Shown one piece after another: positions 11,782 to 22,300 of a DNA stretch of 64,000 nucleotides. The notes beneath the pieces are model-generated. The model was not told the origin of the DNA, did no database searches, and saw nothing but the letters and a program-made list of their open reading frames with translations. The stretch comes from Chloranthus sessilifolius. Lineage: Eukaryota; Streptophyta; Magnoliopsida; Chloranthales; Chloranthaceae. The stretch is from positions 71,133,604 to 71,197,603 of the forward strand of contig CM037587.1 in assembly GCA_021018995.1 (NCBI GenBank), written 5' to 3'. Made by a program: the position numbers and the translations under genes. Positions within the stretch are counted from its first letter, which is position 1. Each line of letters opens with the position of its first letter.

Positions 11782-13060
11782 CTAGTGGTGCTGGAAGGTA
11801 GACCTTGGGGCATGCCCTTGATTGAACTGCTGCTGTGGCCTTTGTGGTAAAGCCCACATCTGCTGGGGCTGCATGTAGTTATCTTGCTTCCACCTCAGAT
11901 TTGGGTGGTCTCTCCATTGGTAACCAGTATTTTGGTGCTGGTATCCATATGGCTGCCTATTGTAGCCCCCAGATTGTTGCTGGCCATAAGACTGAGCAGC
12001 AGCAGCATGTTCCAACATTAATTCCATAAATTGCCCTGCAGATGGACATTCCTCCACTGTGTGCTGTGGGGACTGGCATATGAGATATGCCTCCGCCACA
12101 TGAGCAGCCCTTCTGGGTTGCATCACAGTCAACAATTTATCAAACTTCATAGAGAGGTTTGCCATCTGCAGCCATAGGTCATCGTTCCCAGACACATCAT
12201 AAATTTTTCCTTTGGATCCAGCAGCAGACCCCACCTTTGACTCAGATTCCTGATTAGTTCCTGCCAGGGATGGCTTTTGAAAAGCATTCTCACTAATCAC
12301 CTCAAACAATTCTAGCCTTCTTGTGCATGTAGGATCCACCACAGGAGGCATCGACCATATCTCTATTTTTCTCATCAATCCCATTGTAGAAGCTTTGTAC
12401 AAGCTGCCACTCAGGGATCTTGTGGTGGGGGCATTGTTTGAGCATCTCTTTAAACCTATCCCAGGACTGGTTAAAATCTTCAGTTGGGGATTGAAAAAAC
12501 GCAAGAATCTCTTTCCTCAACTGGCTAGTTTTGGTCTCAGGGAAGAACTTGGTTAAGAATCTGGTCTGCAGGTCTTTCCATGAAGCAATGCTGTTGTTGG
12601 GAAGAGTGGCTAACCAGGTACTGGCCCTATCCTTCAGAGAGAAGGGAAAGAGTCTGAGCCTAGTAGCCTCAGGTCCCAAACTAGTGATATTAAAAGTGGT
12701 GCACAAGACCAAGAACTGGTCAATATGCTTGTAAGGGTCTTCTTTGCTAAGCCCATGGAAAGCTGGCAACATCTGGATGATTGAAGTTTTTATCTCATAA
12801 TTCCCCTGAACATCAGGGAATTGAATGCTATAGGGGGAGTTGTAGTCATCCGGAGCATTCAACTCCTTGAGGGTTCTGGGGTGTTCTTCACCCATGGTTG
12901 CTGATGCAGATTTTCCTGGGGGCTCTCCTGTGGTGTGCCTGTCTCTTCTAAGTCTCCTCCCCCTTTCTATCTCAGGGTTTAGAGACTCTAAAGTAGGGCT
13001 AAGGGATCTCCTCCCTAGCATACAAGCACACCCACAGCAAGGAAAGCTTCTTACAGGCAC
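11782..13060 (-). pseudogene. Gag-only element: gag
   Basis: Minus-strand gag of the retrotransposon gag family (PF03732). The core lies at about 12390-12840 and includes the FHGLSKEDPYKHIDQFL segment, LRLFPFSLKDRASTWL and FLTKFFPETKTSQLRKEI, typical for Athila/Tat Gag. The C-terminal part (about 11785-12000) is rich in Q, Y and G with repeated GYQ and QQQ runs. No CCHC knuckle was identified. It is broken by one or a few changes. Its product would form the particle shell; with no pol in the element, particle maturation would need a partner element. Confidence 0.85.
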
Positions 13061-13344
13061 ATTACAAACAAATTTATCTAACTATTTTACAGCTATTAAA
13101 GAATACATTTAAACTATCCTAGATATTGCTGGAAAAATTATTTAAAAAGGAAGATAGACATAGCTTTAGAGTCAGAGAGTTTGCAAACAGAGGTAGCTAT
13201 GCTCCAATTGCATTCCAACTATCCTTCACTGCTGCTATCCAGATCTGCAAGAAATATTCACAATTATGTCAGCAGTATCAATTATTCACATGTATAAAAA
13301 ATACTAAGAATACAAAAACTAAGGGTCTACTATTAGATCATCTT
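13061..13344 (-). other. Gag-only element: leader
   Basis: AT-rich leader between the primer site and gag. Nothing else is recognised. Confidence 0.6.
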
Positions 13345-13362
13345 TCCCCGGCAATGGCGCCA
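13345..13362 (-). promoter_or_regulatory. Gag-only element: primer binding site
   Basis: The minus strand reads TGGCGCCATTGCCGGGGA, six bases from the LTR edge. This is one base from the classical Asp-tRNA-type primer site of Athila-like elements, and it fixes the minus orientation. Confidence 0.88.
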
Positions 13363-13368
13363 AAAACT

Positions 13369-15821
13369 TGTTGTCGATTTCAAGTGTGCTTCCCTTATTA
13401 GTTGGTGGTGAAAGTATAAAAAACAGAATGAAACAGGGGATGAATCAGCACAACTCGGAAATCCTAGACCTGCAAGATACAGGGTCCTTTATAGCAAGTT
13501 TTGATAAGTAAGAGTTTGTCCCACAGGGAAAGGTGATCTAAGGCTCCAAGGGAGCCGTCTCTAGTAGTCCCTCTAGATCTGTCTACAGATCTGGCAGTCC
13601 TAAAAGGAGGGGAGTTTGAGGTCACTTATTCTAAGTATTCTAATAACTAAATTGCAGAAAGGATTGAGAGGATGGATGGAGTGTGGAAAATAATTGTAAA
13701 AAGGTGAGAAATATGTTTTTGAGCCAAGATCAGAGGAGTTCTTGTAACTCAGATTTAGATCTGATGTTATAGAAATCACATCCGAGGCTACATTATCACC
13801 TGAGGAGAAAGGATCCAACCCATCGCCATGAATCCACCCTTAGGGGCTATAACTCACTTAAATGGTCACAGACTATCCCATAGGGAGCCACTATCCGAGG
13901 ATGGGTGAGAACATAACTATTAAATCATTGCAGTACTATTTCATCCAGGGCTACCATTTCAGAATTCATAGGAACCTCAACCTCTAAAGTTCCATGTGTG
14001 GGGCTAACGGAAAACCATGATAGCCTGCACATAGAACCGAAGCGGTTCGATTACAACCTTCGATCCATGTCCATTGCTTGAGAAAGGCTACAATGGTCCG
14101 CACTGACCTCCAATCTCTATAACGATCAGATCCAGGCATCATCGATGGCGGATCTATACAAATATGGGGAGTGCCTCAGATAATCCCTCACCAGGCTTCT
14201 ACAAGCTCAGGTGAAAAGAAGAAGGATCCATCTTGGATCGGTGGATCAGAATCACCCTAAGGCTATAATCTGTCCACTTAAATGGTCACAGACTATCCCA
14301 GAGGTTATCCTCCTCACGGAGCCCATGACAAAACAAGATTATCGCTGCTACCACCAGGTTCACCAAACTACCAGCTCAAGCTCCCATGGGGATTTCAGAT
14401 CTAGTAGGTCCTGTGGTGGGGCTAAGGCTGGAAGACCATGATAGCCCAGACACACAGGTTACTTGGATCTGAGTGGCCCTTAAAATCAGTCCTCCATTGC
14501 TTAGGCAATGGAGGATCACAAGGCAGCAGCCTTGCACAGAGCATCTCACAAATTAACAGCAATCCTACAAAGTATAAATCCTATTACAAAACTTCCATTA
14601 ATCTAACTCAAATGCATATACAAAGTCATAGCCAGCAATTGTTAGACTATGGAGAGAAGAAAAGAAAAAGAAAAAGAAAAACTACTTACTGCTAAAAAGA
14701 AAGAGAAAAAAAAAGCGATCTGAGATAGGTTCCCAGATACCTAAACCTAAGCTAGGCTTGGGTATATATAGCAGTGGGGTGGCGGCGCATTAGGGTTAGG
14801 AAACCCTAATTTTAACAATGCCACGTGGCCTTCTACTGGTCCTTAGATGCCTCGGGGCGTGTGCACAGAGATTTGAGCATGGGAATGCATGCCCTAATCA
14901 TTGGAAGTTTTCAGAATGCCCTCTGCTGAAGAGATGGAAGTTTAGGTTCCGAGCCTCACTAGGTAGCTGTAGTTTCCCAAACATCTTGCGTGGTAGCTCA
15001 TTGCTCTTCGCTAGGATGATTTGACACTAAAGCTTCAGCCGTCGCGAGGTTGCCTTGGTTTGCTCTTCAGGCAGTCGCACGGTAGAGAGTTGAGCTCTCG
15101 CTGAGTTGGAGTTCGCGAGGTTGAGTAGAAAACATAGTCTCAAGCGTCGTGAGGTTGCAATTCAAGCAGTCGCACGGTAGATTAATCTTCGCTGGGCAGC
15201 AGCGTGAGAACTACGCGAGCTCTTTTCTTTACTTGGACTTCGCGAGTTACCTCACGAGGTTCTTTTAAGTTCTGACTGCGCGAGGTTCTTTGTCTCACTC
15301 AATCTTCGCGAGTTGGGCTTTGCCTTCGCCAGGATTCTTTCTTTCTTGAATGGCGCGCGAACTGCACGAGACATTCTTCTTCTGAGAATTGTACCCCACG
15401 GTGACTACGCGACAGCTGTGCGAGAAATCTTCTGAAGCTCTCTCTCCTCAGCTATCTTAAGCGAACTTCGCGAGATTGAGAGAGGTCTGCTTTGAACTGC
15501 ACGACACTGAGTGCTGTGTTCTACCCTTGATCTGTGCGAGAGCTGCACGGAGTTGAGTTTCTAAAGCTCCTCAGTCATTCATCTGCGCGAGAGGTTGCTT
15601 ATAAAGCCTTGGGAAGCTTAGCTGATCTGTGCGAGGCTTCAAGGTGCATTCTTGCTGAGGGGCATCTGGTGCCAAAGCAGGCTCCATAACAGGATTCTTG
15701 GCCTTATTTCACTGCTGATTATTTCCTGAACAAAACACTTAAGACTAGTTTATTAAGTGGCTAAGGGTCTAATCAAAGGTTAAGTTAAGGGGTGAAAAGT
15801 GGTACTTTTCAGGTCTTAACA
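13369..15821 (-). repeat. Gag-only element: 5' LTR
   Basis: 2453 bp, partner of 7718-10176. It starts TGTTAAGACC on the minus strand at 15821 and ends at 13369. TATA box at 14763-14770. The CGCGAG cluster at 15030-15640 is better preserved than in the partner. Confidence 0.93.
15030..15640 (-). repeat. CGCGAG-word cluster in LTR U3, copy 2
   Basis: The better-preserved copy of the cluster at 9320-10000. Words include GTCGCGAGG, TTCGCGAGT, CTGCGCGAGG, CTACGCGAG and CATCTGCGCGAGAGG, placed upstream of the TATA box. Confidence 0.75.
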
Positions 15822-15826
15822 CCCGC
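15822..15826. repeat. Target site duplication CCCGC, right copy
   Basis: Matches 7713-7717 and closes the nested insertion; cargo gene 1 resumes here. Confidence 0.92.
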
Positions 15827-16645
15827 TTCGTGCCTGGTGCTAACTTTTTAGCTTTTGGCGGACTGCAATCTTAGGTAATGCCCTTTTCTCTTTTTACGTA
15901 GCAGCCTTCTTGTGATTACTCTGATTGACCTACCATTCTAAACGATAAAAATGTTTCTCTCTACAGTTTGAGCAGGGCGGCGGCTCAGATGAGGGGGATG
16001 AGGGGGCTGCTCCCTATGATGCTACAGGTGCTGGACCCTCCGACCCTTCTGGTGCTGGTGCTTCTGGCACGGCCTCAGGTGCTGGACCCTCTGACCCTTC
16101 TGGTGCAGATGCTTCTGGCAGTTCGCTTACTGTGGTCCAAGGGACCTTCAAGCGCTTGGATGATGCTTTTTTGTCGCGCGTGTGTGCCGACGTGGCCAAG
16201 AAGGCACGTATCTCTGCTGAAGCTATCCAGGTCCCACCTCCTGAGCTAATCCCTAGGGTAATCTCTACCTTGTTGCTTTGCTCTTTTTCCCTTTGAATTA
16301 TGCTGGCGGCCTGTGTGACCTACACCTCCTTTTCTTACTGGCCAGGATTATGAGTCGGCAGTGAGTCAAGCCGAATATTATCGTAACATTGTTGGGCTTA
16401 GGGAGACCGAGGTGGTGAGTGACTACTGACCCAACCCAATCATTTTCTTATTTACTTTTCGCCTGTTTCTCTACCTGATGGCCTTTGGTGTGCTCCTGCA
16501 GCGTGCTCATGAAAAGGAGTCGCGTTCTCTGCTCAGCCGTATTTCTCAGGCGTGGACTCAGGTGGGGGAGACTCGTACTTTCCAAAGCACGAGCCGGCAC
16601 CGGAAGAAGTCGAAGGGGGCTGCCCAGGACTTGTTCATTCTCTGA
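15827..16645 (+). pseudogene. Antisense cargo gene 1, 3' part
   Basis: Continuation of the PMD gene after the nested element. Exon-like blocks lie at 15827-15874, 15967-16257, 16346-16414 and 16502-16645, the last ending with a TGA. Each internal edge has a plausible GT donor or pyrimidine-tract AG acceptor (for example TGCTCCTGCAG before 16502). The 15967 block encodes an acidic and Gly/Pro/Ser/Ala-rich tail with two copies of GAGPSDPSGA. The short final blocks look like charged helical C-terminal exons. Intron-bearing structure inside a retroelement, in antisense, means these introns were not removed by copying the host RNA. Confidence 0.62.
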
Positions 16646-17038
16646 AAATTTGAAACAATGAAACAATTTAGACTTGGCTTTATTGGGGGATATGTAATAA
16701 TTTTTAAACAACAATTTTTTTGGATGGTTTATAATTTTTATGGTTTTTATGAATGTTTCATTTGGTTATCCCTTTGCTTTGATGGTTTCCCTTTTTTTTT
16801 TTTTTTGTTGGGCCAGAAACGGGCTGGCACCCCTCCAATGATGGGGTTGATCTTGCAGGTGATTCTCGGTATATAACCTACGAGTAGTGCGTCCTCTAGG
16901 GGCTTCCCATGGGTGTGCGAGTATGCCCGCCTGTGGACTACCCCGAGATGAAAGAGTGGGCTAAGCAAAAAACGTTCCTCCTTGGGGAACAAAAATGAAC
17001 CAAAGTGAGGGGAACCTTAACTTCCCTGCCCCTAACTA
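16646..17038. other. Spacer between the two cargo genes
   Basis: T-rich 3' flank of cargo gene 1 with a poly-T run near 16792. No gene is supported. Confidence 0.6.
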
Positions 17039-17200
17039 GGCGTATATATTATATACGCCAGGAAAAAATTGGGATTTTGCCTTGGCGTATGTAATACATA
17101 CACCTGGCTAAAACAACTGCCACATTACCGAGGCGTATATAATATATACGCCTGGCTAAAAAATTGAATTTTTGGCTGGGCGTATATATTATATACGCCT
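17039..17200. repeat. Palindrome array 3, upstream of cargo gene 2
   Basis: Four units at about 17039-17060, 17083-17104, 17131-17152 and 17178-17200, spaced 44-48 bp. Three carry perfect GGCGTATATA arms around an AT centre, and one has a GTATGTAATACATAC core. Linkers begin TGGCTAAAA. The array lies about 180 bp upstream of the first ATG of cargo gene 2. Confidence 0.92.
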
Positions 17201-17382
17201 CTTATAACTGATGCCCGACAGGTTCCCTATAACCCTCGCCCAACCCTCTTTGTCTTGCTGTTTACTCGAGCTTTGCCTTTTTTGCTCCTCTTTTTCCTTC
17301 TCTTTTTTTCTTTCTTTCTCCTCGATAAGCGGGTCCATCGCCCTACATTGACTGAACTTTTATAGGACATCTTTGTACGTCT

Positions 17383-18840
17383 ATGGACCCGCTTCCCGGC
17401 CCAAATTCACATACGGGGGTTGGGGTTAGTATACTTCCCTGTTTGGGCTCGGGGCCCAGTTTATTACAAAAGTGGCATGATAGCTTGGCCGAGAGCAAGC
17501 TCGCTATTCTGAATTCCCTCGGGTTGTCCCGCCTTTCCTCCCTCCTTGCTATTCCTCTGTTGCCCAACCTGCTGTAGGCGGCTTTGGCGTCGTGGGACCA
17601 CAGGGCCCATGTCTTTAGATTTAGGTCTAGGGAGCTGACCCCAACCTTGGAAGAGCTAGCCTCTATTACTGGCTTGAAGATGCATCGAGGCCTTGCCAAA
17701 GTAGTGCCCAAACCGGGGTATGCAAGGGCGGTCAACGCTGTTCTCGATTTAAAAAAGGGTGGATATGAGAAATGTTTCACCGGAGGGCCCACTAGGTGTT
17801 CGGTGAAATTCCTGAGAGAACTTTTTGGCGACTCGAGTCTCCGACAGTTGCCTATCCGAGATCCTTTCAATGTGAAGGCCTTTGCCCTTTATTTGCTATC
17901 GGAAGTTCTCTTCTTTACTGGGGGCAAGACCTTTTCTCTTGGGCTATGCGACGTTTTGACCGAATTGGAGTGGGGCCGCTCATTGGTGCACCTAGTCTTG
18001 GCTGAGATGTATCGGGGCCTGGATGCCTCGGCCTCGGGCCGGGTTGGGATTCTCAGCAGGAGCCCGCTCCTTGTTCAGATTTGGCTAGGAGAGCATTTGG
18101 CTATCATGGGGCCTGTACCGAGGCTTTGCTCGGCGAGAGGGGATGTGGCTCAGGGTTTTCTAACACGTTACTCGAGGCTGCCCCATGGGAGCATCGAAGA
18201 ACTGAACCTGTGGCTATCTGATGCGGAGTTGATCAGGCAGCTTCCCTGGTTGGATGGTACCTTTCCGATTGTCAGGGTATCACACTATTGGGGTTGACTG
18301 GTAGCACATATTATTTCCCATCTCGGGTGCTTCATCAATTCGGGTATACTCAACATGGCCGCCTTTGTGCTCTGATATTTTCTCGGGGTCTCTTGATCTC
18401 CACATAGCCAGCCTCTGGGAGACCATGTCGGCGCACATGTGCAATTCGGCGTCGTCTCTCCTGATTACGAGGTTTGGCTAGCATCTGAGGAATTACCTGC
18501 CCCTAGCCCAGTTTTGGTAGGCGTGATAGAGACGGGGCCTTGGCCATGTAAGGAGATGATTCTCCAGACTAGGATCGAGTCTCTTTCTACAGAGAGGTTG
18601 GCTTTGACCGAGGCTTTGGAGAAAGAAAGGGTCAGAGCTGAGATTGCAGAAGCGAGAGTTGCCGCAGCCGAGAGTGAGGTTCTTCGGTTGACTGGGCTTT
18701 TGACTGAGTCTCGCAGTGCAACTGACGCTTCACGGAGACGGTAAAAGAGTCTTCATGGTAGGTGGATGTCGGATCAAAATGCTCGCGAGGACTCTCTGCT
18801 TGCAGAGATCAGTGCTTTGAAGCGTGCTCCCTGCCCTTGA
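17383..18840 (+). pseudogene. Antisense cargo gene 2: DUF7745 / PMD-like protein with coiled-coil tail
   Basis: A plus-strand gene in the giant's 3' spacer, opposite to pol. The first ATG is at 17383. The main block (to about 18297) shows FRFRSRELTPTLEELASITG, FNVKAFALYLLSEVLFF and LVHLVLAEMYRGLDASASG, matching the layout of plant DUF7745 / plant-mobile-domain-like proteins: a W-D / LTPTLEE start, then a hydrophobic helix pair and a LAE-x-YR motif. A second block (about 18412-18744) gives a heptad-like coiled coil rich in E, R, A and L, and a short last block ends at a TGA at 18838-18840. Function is unknown. It is broken by a few changes. It could be a relative of cargo gene 1 or an independent acquisition. 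Confidence 0.65.
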
Positions 18841-19120
18841 CCTGTTCCTACACATACCATAGATCATTTACACGGAGGGGAGGAATGCCCCATAACAAAG
18901 ATCTCTTTTTGGGTTACTTTCTTTTTTTTTGTTATATATATACATTTTTTTTTTTTTTTTTTTACCTGTAAAGAAGGCAGCAAAATAAAAAGTGTGTCAT
19001 GTCGTTATCTTTTTGGGACGTGACACCCCGCATGTAATACTGTAAGAAATGGAATGAAATCTATACATACATATATTTTTCATTTTTTGACTTTTTCTTT
19101 CATACGTCTCGCAACGTAAG
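18841..19120. other. T-rich spacer after cargo gene 2
   Basis: Contains a TATATATACA run, a 20-base T tract near 18943-18963 and an ATACATACATATA run. No gene is supported. Confidence 0.5.
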
Positions 19121-19475
19121 GCTTTTCATGGAAAAGAAAAATCTATCATCTTTTTTTTTCAAAATTTTTTTGCCTACTGTGTAGGGCTTTTGAGGGAAAT
19201 CTCTTTTTTGAAATTTTCTCCTCCACAGTGTGGGGCTTTTTATGGAAAAGGAAAATCTATTATCTTTTTTGAAATTTTCTCCTCCATAGTGTGGGGCTTT
19301 TTTTGGGGAAGGAAAATCTATTATTTTTTTGAAATTTTCTCCTCCATAGTGTGGGGCTTTTTATGGAAAAGGGAAATCTATTATCTTTTTTGAAATTTTC
19401 TCCCTCACAGTGTGAGGTTTTTTATGGGAAAGGAAAATCTATTATCTTTTTTTTTTTGAAATTTTCTCCTTTTAG
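19121..19475 (+). repeat. 61-bp tandem repeat in the 3' spacer
   Basis: About five and a half units, period about 61 bp, each with GAAATTTTCTCCTCCATAGT, GTGGGGCTTTTTATGG and AAAATCTATTATC. The long open frame through it is an artefact of a repeat length lacking stops. Confidence 0.9.
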
Positions 19476-19770
19476 TGACGTCGATAATTACAAGGCCAAA
19501 ATAGTGGGTCCTTTTTTTGAGCATGGTCGAACCCTATTCATGAGGTACAGGCTTTTCCTTTAAACATGGGAAGGTCAGCTTCCCTGGGATTGGTCTAGTC
19601 TTCTGTCTTTCCCTTTGGTCATGCGTCAAACGCCGCGGTAGAGACGACATACTTGATCCGGATCCGATCCAATTTTAACATGAGCGGCCCGTCAAAGGGG
19701 CGAAAGGGGCTCAAGGGGTTCAAACTGAAATGGGCGGGCTAGAACAGGTCTTCTCCTAATCTCTCTCTTC
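19476..19770. other. Spacer, no gene seen
   Basis: Low-complexity T-rich start, then unique sequence with GGGGCGAAAGGGGCTCAAGG near 19700. No domain is recognised on either strand. Confidence 0.5.
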
Positions 19771-19980
19771 TTGATATTTTTTGCTCATAGCGCCCAAGAT
19801 GGGTTTTCGCTCTGCCCGTCATCCCTATTTTTACCCGTAGTGCCCTTTCGGGTTTTCACTACGTCCATGGGTTTGCTCTCTTACCCTAGGTGCCCTCGAG
19901 GGTTTTCACATGGTCCGCATGAGTTCGTTGTTTTTACCCGTGGCGCCCTTGCGGGTTTTCACCACGTCCATCTTGCTTTG
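19771..19980 (+). repeat. Roughly 65-70-bp degenerate tandem repeat
   Basis: Four units with the word pattern ACCCGTAGTGCCC, then a few bases, GGGTTTTCACTACGTCCATG and a pyrimidine linker. The first unit is the most diverged. Confidence 0.8.
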
Positions 19981-20702
19981 AACTCAAATTAATTTTTTTT
20001 TTTTTTCTTCTTTTTTTTTCAAGAACCAGAAGGCCACGACATGGACGTCGATTCCATCATAGCCGGCTGAATGAAGTTCGGCGTGGTTTGTTAACTCAGC
20101 TTGTTCTGATGCGATAGATGCTACGACCGCTTGTGGACCTTAAAGAGGGCTTTCTTCCGGGTTGTAATGTGGCCGAGGTTCAAACAGGTTGGGTTTTTCT
20201 GGGGATTTGGATCTAAGTTTTGAGTGAATTCTAGATTCGGTGACTCCTCTTTCTTTCCAAAGGCTTTTTATGCTTTCTTCTCTCTTTTTTTTTTTTAGTC
20301 TTGGTCCCCCCTTTTTTTGGGGGGCTTTTGCTTTCTTCTTCTTCTCTCTTTTTTCTTCTTTTTGGTTTAGATTTTTCCTCTTTTCTCTTTTCTCTTTTTT
20401 GGAAATTTTGGGAGGGGTATATGAAAGAAATGGTTATTGGCCCGACGTGTGTAGCAAAAAGGGTGAAGGTTTTCAGGGAATATTTCTTTTGGGCTACTTT
20501 TCTTTGAAATAATGGCCTCTTCTATGGGGTCCTTAAGCGGTCACGCATCTACTTTTTATCAAAACTTACCTTGTCTCATGACCTATGAGTAGAACCTGTA
20601 GAGGTATCCAGCGTTGATGGGCTCAGGAAAGTTGTCTCCGTCCGTGGTGGCGAGGCGAACGGCGTATCCTGGCAAAACCTCTCGGACGACGTAGGGTCCT
20701 TC
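19981..20702. other. Spacer between integrase and the repeats
   Basis: T/C-rich stretches at 19990-20025 and 20280-20400; otherwise unique. No gene is supported on either strand. Confidence 0.5.
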
Positions 20703-21624
20703 CTAATTTGGCTTAAACTTCCCTCTCGGATCGGCGTGGAGAGACGGGAAAATTTTCTTCAGCACAGTGTCTCCTACCTTCAGATCTCGACTGTAGACAC
20801 GCTTATTGTAAGCACGTGCAATTCTTCTCTGATAGATCTGGGTGTGGCACAAGGCTAGGAGTCTCTTCTTGTCAATTAAATCCAACAGCTCAAAACGGGC
20901 TCTTTCCCTCGACGGTAGATGGGATTCAAGGATACGAGGTGCCGACCTCAACGGGTAGCACGACCTCGGTTCCGTACACAAGGGAGAATGGCGTTGCCCC
21001 TGTAGCGGTACGGATAGACGTTCTATAGGCCCAAAGTGCGAAGGGTAACTGCTCACTCCAATCTCTGTAAGTGACTACCATCTTCTCTAGGATGCGGATT
21101 AGAGTTTTGTTGTGCGCTCGTTAAATGCGCGGCTTGTATGGGGATGATCGATGATGCTTGATCTGGAACTGCTCACATAAGGCCCGGATGCGCCTATTGG
21201 CGAAATTAGTGCCATTATCAGTGATGATATCTTTGGGTACACCGAATCTGCAAATGATGTTGTTCTTGATAAACTTCTCAACATGACTAGCCTTAATGCT
21301 CGTGTAGGAGGTTGCCTCTACCCACTTTGTGAAGTATTCCACAGCGACGAGGATGAACTGATGTCCGTTGGAAGCCTTAGGATTGATTTTGTCGATGACG
21401 TTGAGACCCCAGGTGGTGAACAGCCAAGGAGTGGCCATGCTATGCAAATCAATGGCCGGAGCATGTATTAGACTGGAGTGCTCTTGGCATTTGTAGCACT
21501 TCTGCACGTGCTTGCAGTAATCGGTCTCCAATGTGGTCCAAAAGTATCCTTGCCTTAGAATTTTCTCAGCAAGCAAGTGTCCACTGACGTGTGCCCCACA
21601 GACTCCTTCATGTATCTCCTTCAT
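20703..21624 (-). pseudogene. Giant element: integrase
   Basis: Minus-strand integrase. The HHCC zinc-binding region is at about 21490-21620 (HEGVCGAHVSGHLLAEKIL, then CKHVQKCYKCQ). The catalytic core follows, with FTKWVEATSYTS and GVPKDIITDNGTNF, and then SSPYKPRI near 21121. The C-terminal domain at 20703-21056 shows RVYSRDLKVGDTVLKKIFP. Such integrases insert the cDNA and make 5-bp target duplications, matching the ACAAC seen here. No chromodomain is seen, as expected for Tat elements. It is broken by a few changes. Confidence 0.88.
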
Positions 21625-22300
21625 GATCTCAACCGCCTCTCTCTCGGTTAGGAATCAAAGTAGAACATTATTGTGAGACCGTCTGTACAGGAGATCGCCG
21701 CAGATGACGTAGTTCGTTGCCAATCATTGGATGGTGGGTCTGTCTACCTTCGATGTTCCTTCTGGGATAGTTCAAGTCTCGAGGAAATTCTTGATGTCTA
21801 AGAACCAGGGTGGTTCATCATCTACCTCTGTAGGTCCCTCGATTAGGTGATAGAAAGCCGGCTCGTTCCTCTGTTCTATCATAATCGGCTTCATCACAAC
21901 TCCGTATGGAATCTCAACCATAGAGGCCAGGGTAGCCAGGGCGTCAGCAAACCGATTCCTTGCTCGTGGTACATAGGAGAAGGTGACCTCTTCAAAGCAG
22001 ACAATCAGATCCTCCAGATGCTCATGGTACGGGATCAGTTTCTCATCCTTGGTCTTCCAATCTCCGTTGGTCTGTCATATAATTAACTGTGAATCTCCAA
22101 AGACCCTGAGGTGAGTTATATTCAGATCAAGAGCTGCCTGTAAACCAGCTGTACAGGCCTCATATTCGGCCATATTCTTGGTGCATGGGAAGTTATATTT
22201 GATTGAGATGGGTACATGTGATCCTCTTGGCGAGATAAGAATGGCGCCAACTCCTTGGCCTTCAATATGCGATGCTCCATCAAAGTGCATTACCCAGGGC
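21625..22300 (-). pseudogene. Giant element: second (archaeal-type) RNase H
   Basis: At about 22075-22300 on the minus strand lies WVMHFDGASHIEGQGVGAIL, followed by NMAEYEACTAGLQAALDL and LRVFGDSQLII. These are the D, E and D elements of an archaeal/plant-type RNase H, distinct from the retroviral-type one next to RT. A tail toward 21625 links to the integrase zinc region. This second RNase H is diagnostic of the Tat clade. Confidence 0.9.

Larger units (their letters stand above)
7718..15821 (-). mobile_element. Gag-only (non-autonomous) LTR element nested in the giant
   Basis: An 8104-bp minus-strand element with LTRs of 2459 and 2453 bp (TGTT...AACA ends), a primer site TGGCGCCATTGCCGGGGA at 13345-13362, one gag region at 11782-13060 and no trace of protease, RT, RNase H or integrase in the 3.2-kb interior. 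The primer-site type (Asp-tRNA-like) and Gag point to the Athila/Tat side of Ty3/gypsy. Perfect CCCGC duplications flank it. The LTRs differ by scattered substitutions and small length changes, so it is not brand new. It resembles large non-autonomous elements that borrow pol functions; a lost pol is the alternative. Confidence 0.9.

Noticed and set aside
14438-14695. Open frames repeated in the two gag-only LTRs (8813-9103 and 14438-14695)
   Set aside because: They repeat because the LTRs repeat; they lie in LTR sequence upstream of gag with no domain.
17039-17200. Regularly spaced palindromic repeats resembling a CRISPR array
   Set aside because: The spacers are similar to one another, not unique, the arrays recur in LTRs of a plant retroelement, and there are no cas genes. 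It is a 47-bp tandem repeat.
19190-19563. Open frames reading repeated FLKFSPPQCG words
   Set aside because: Low-complexity product of the 61-bp tandem repeat.
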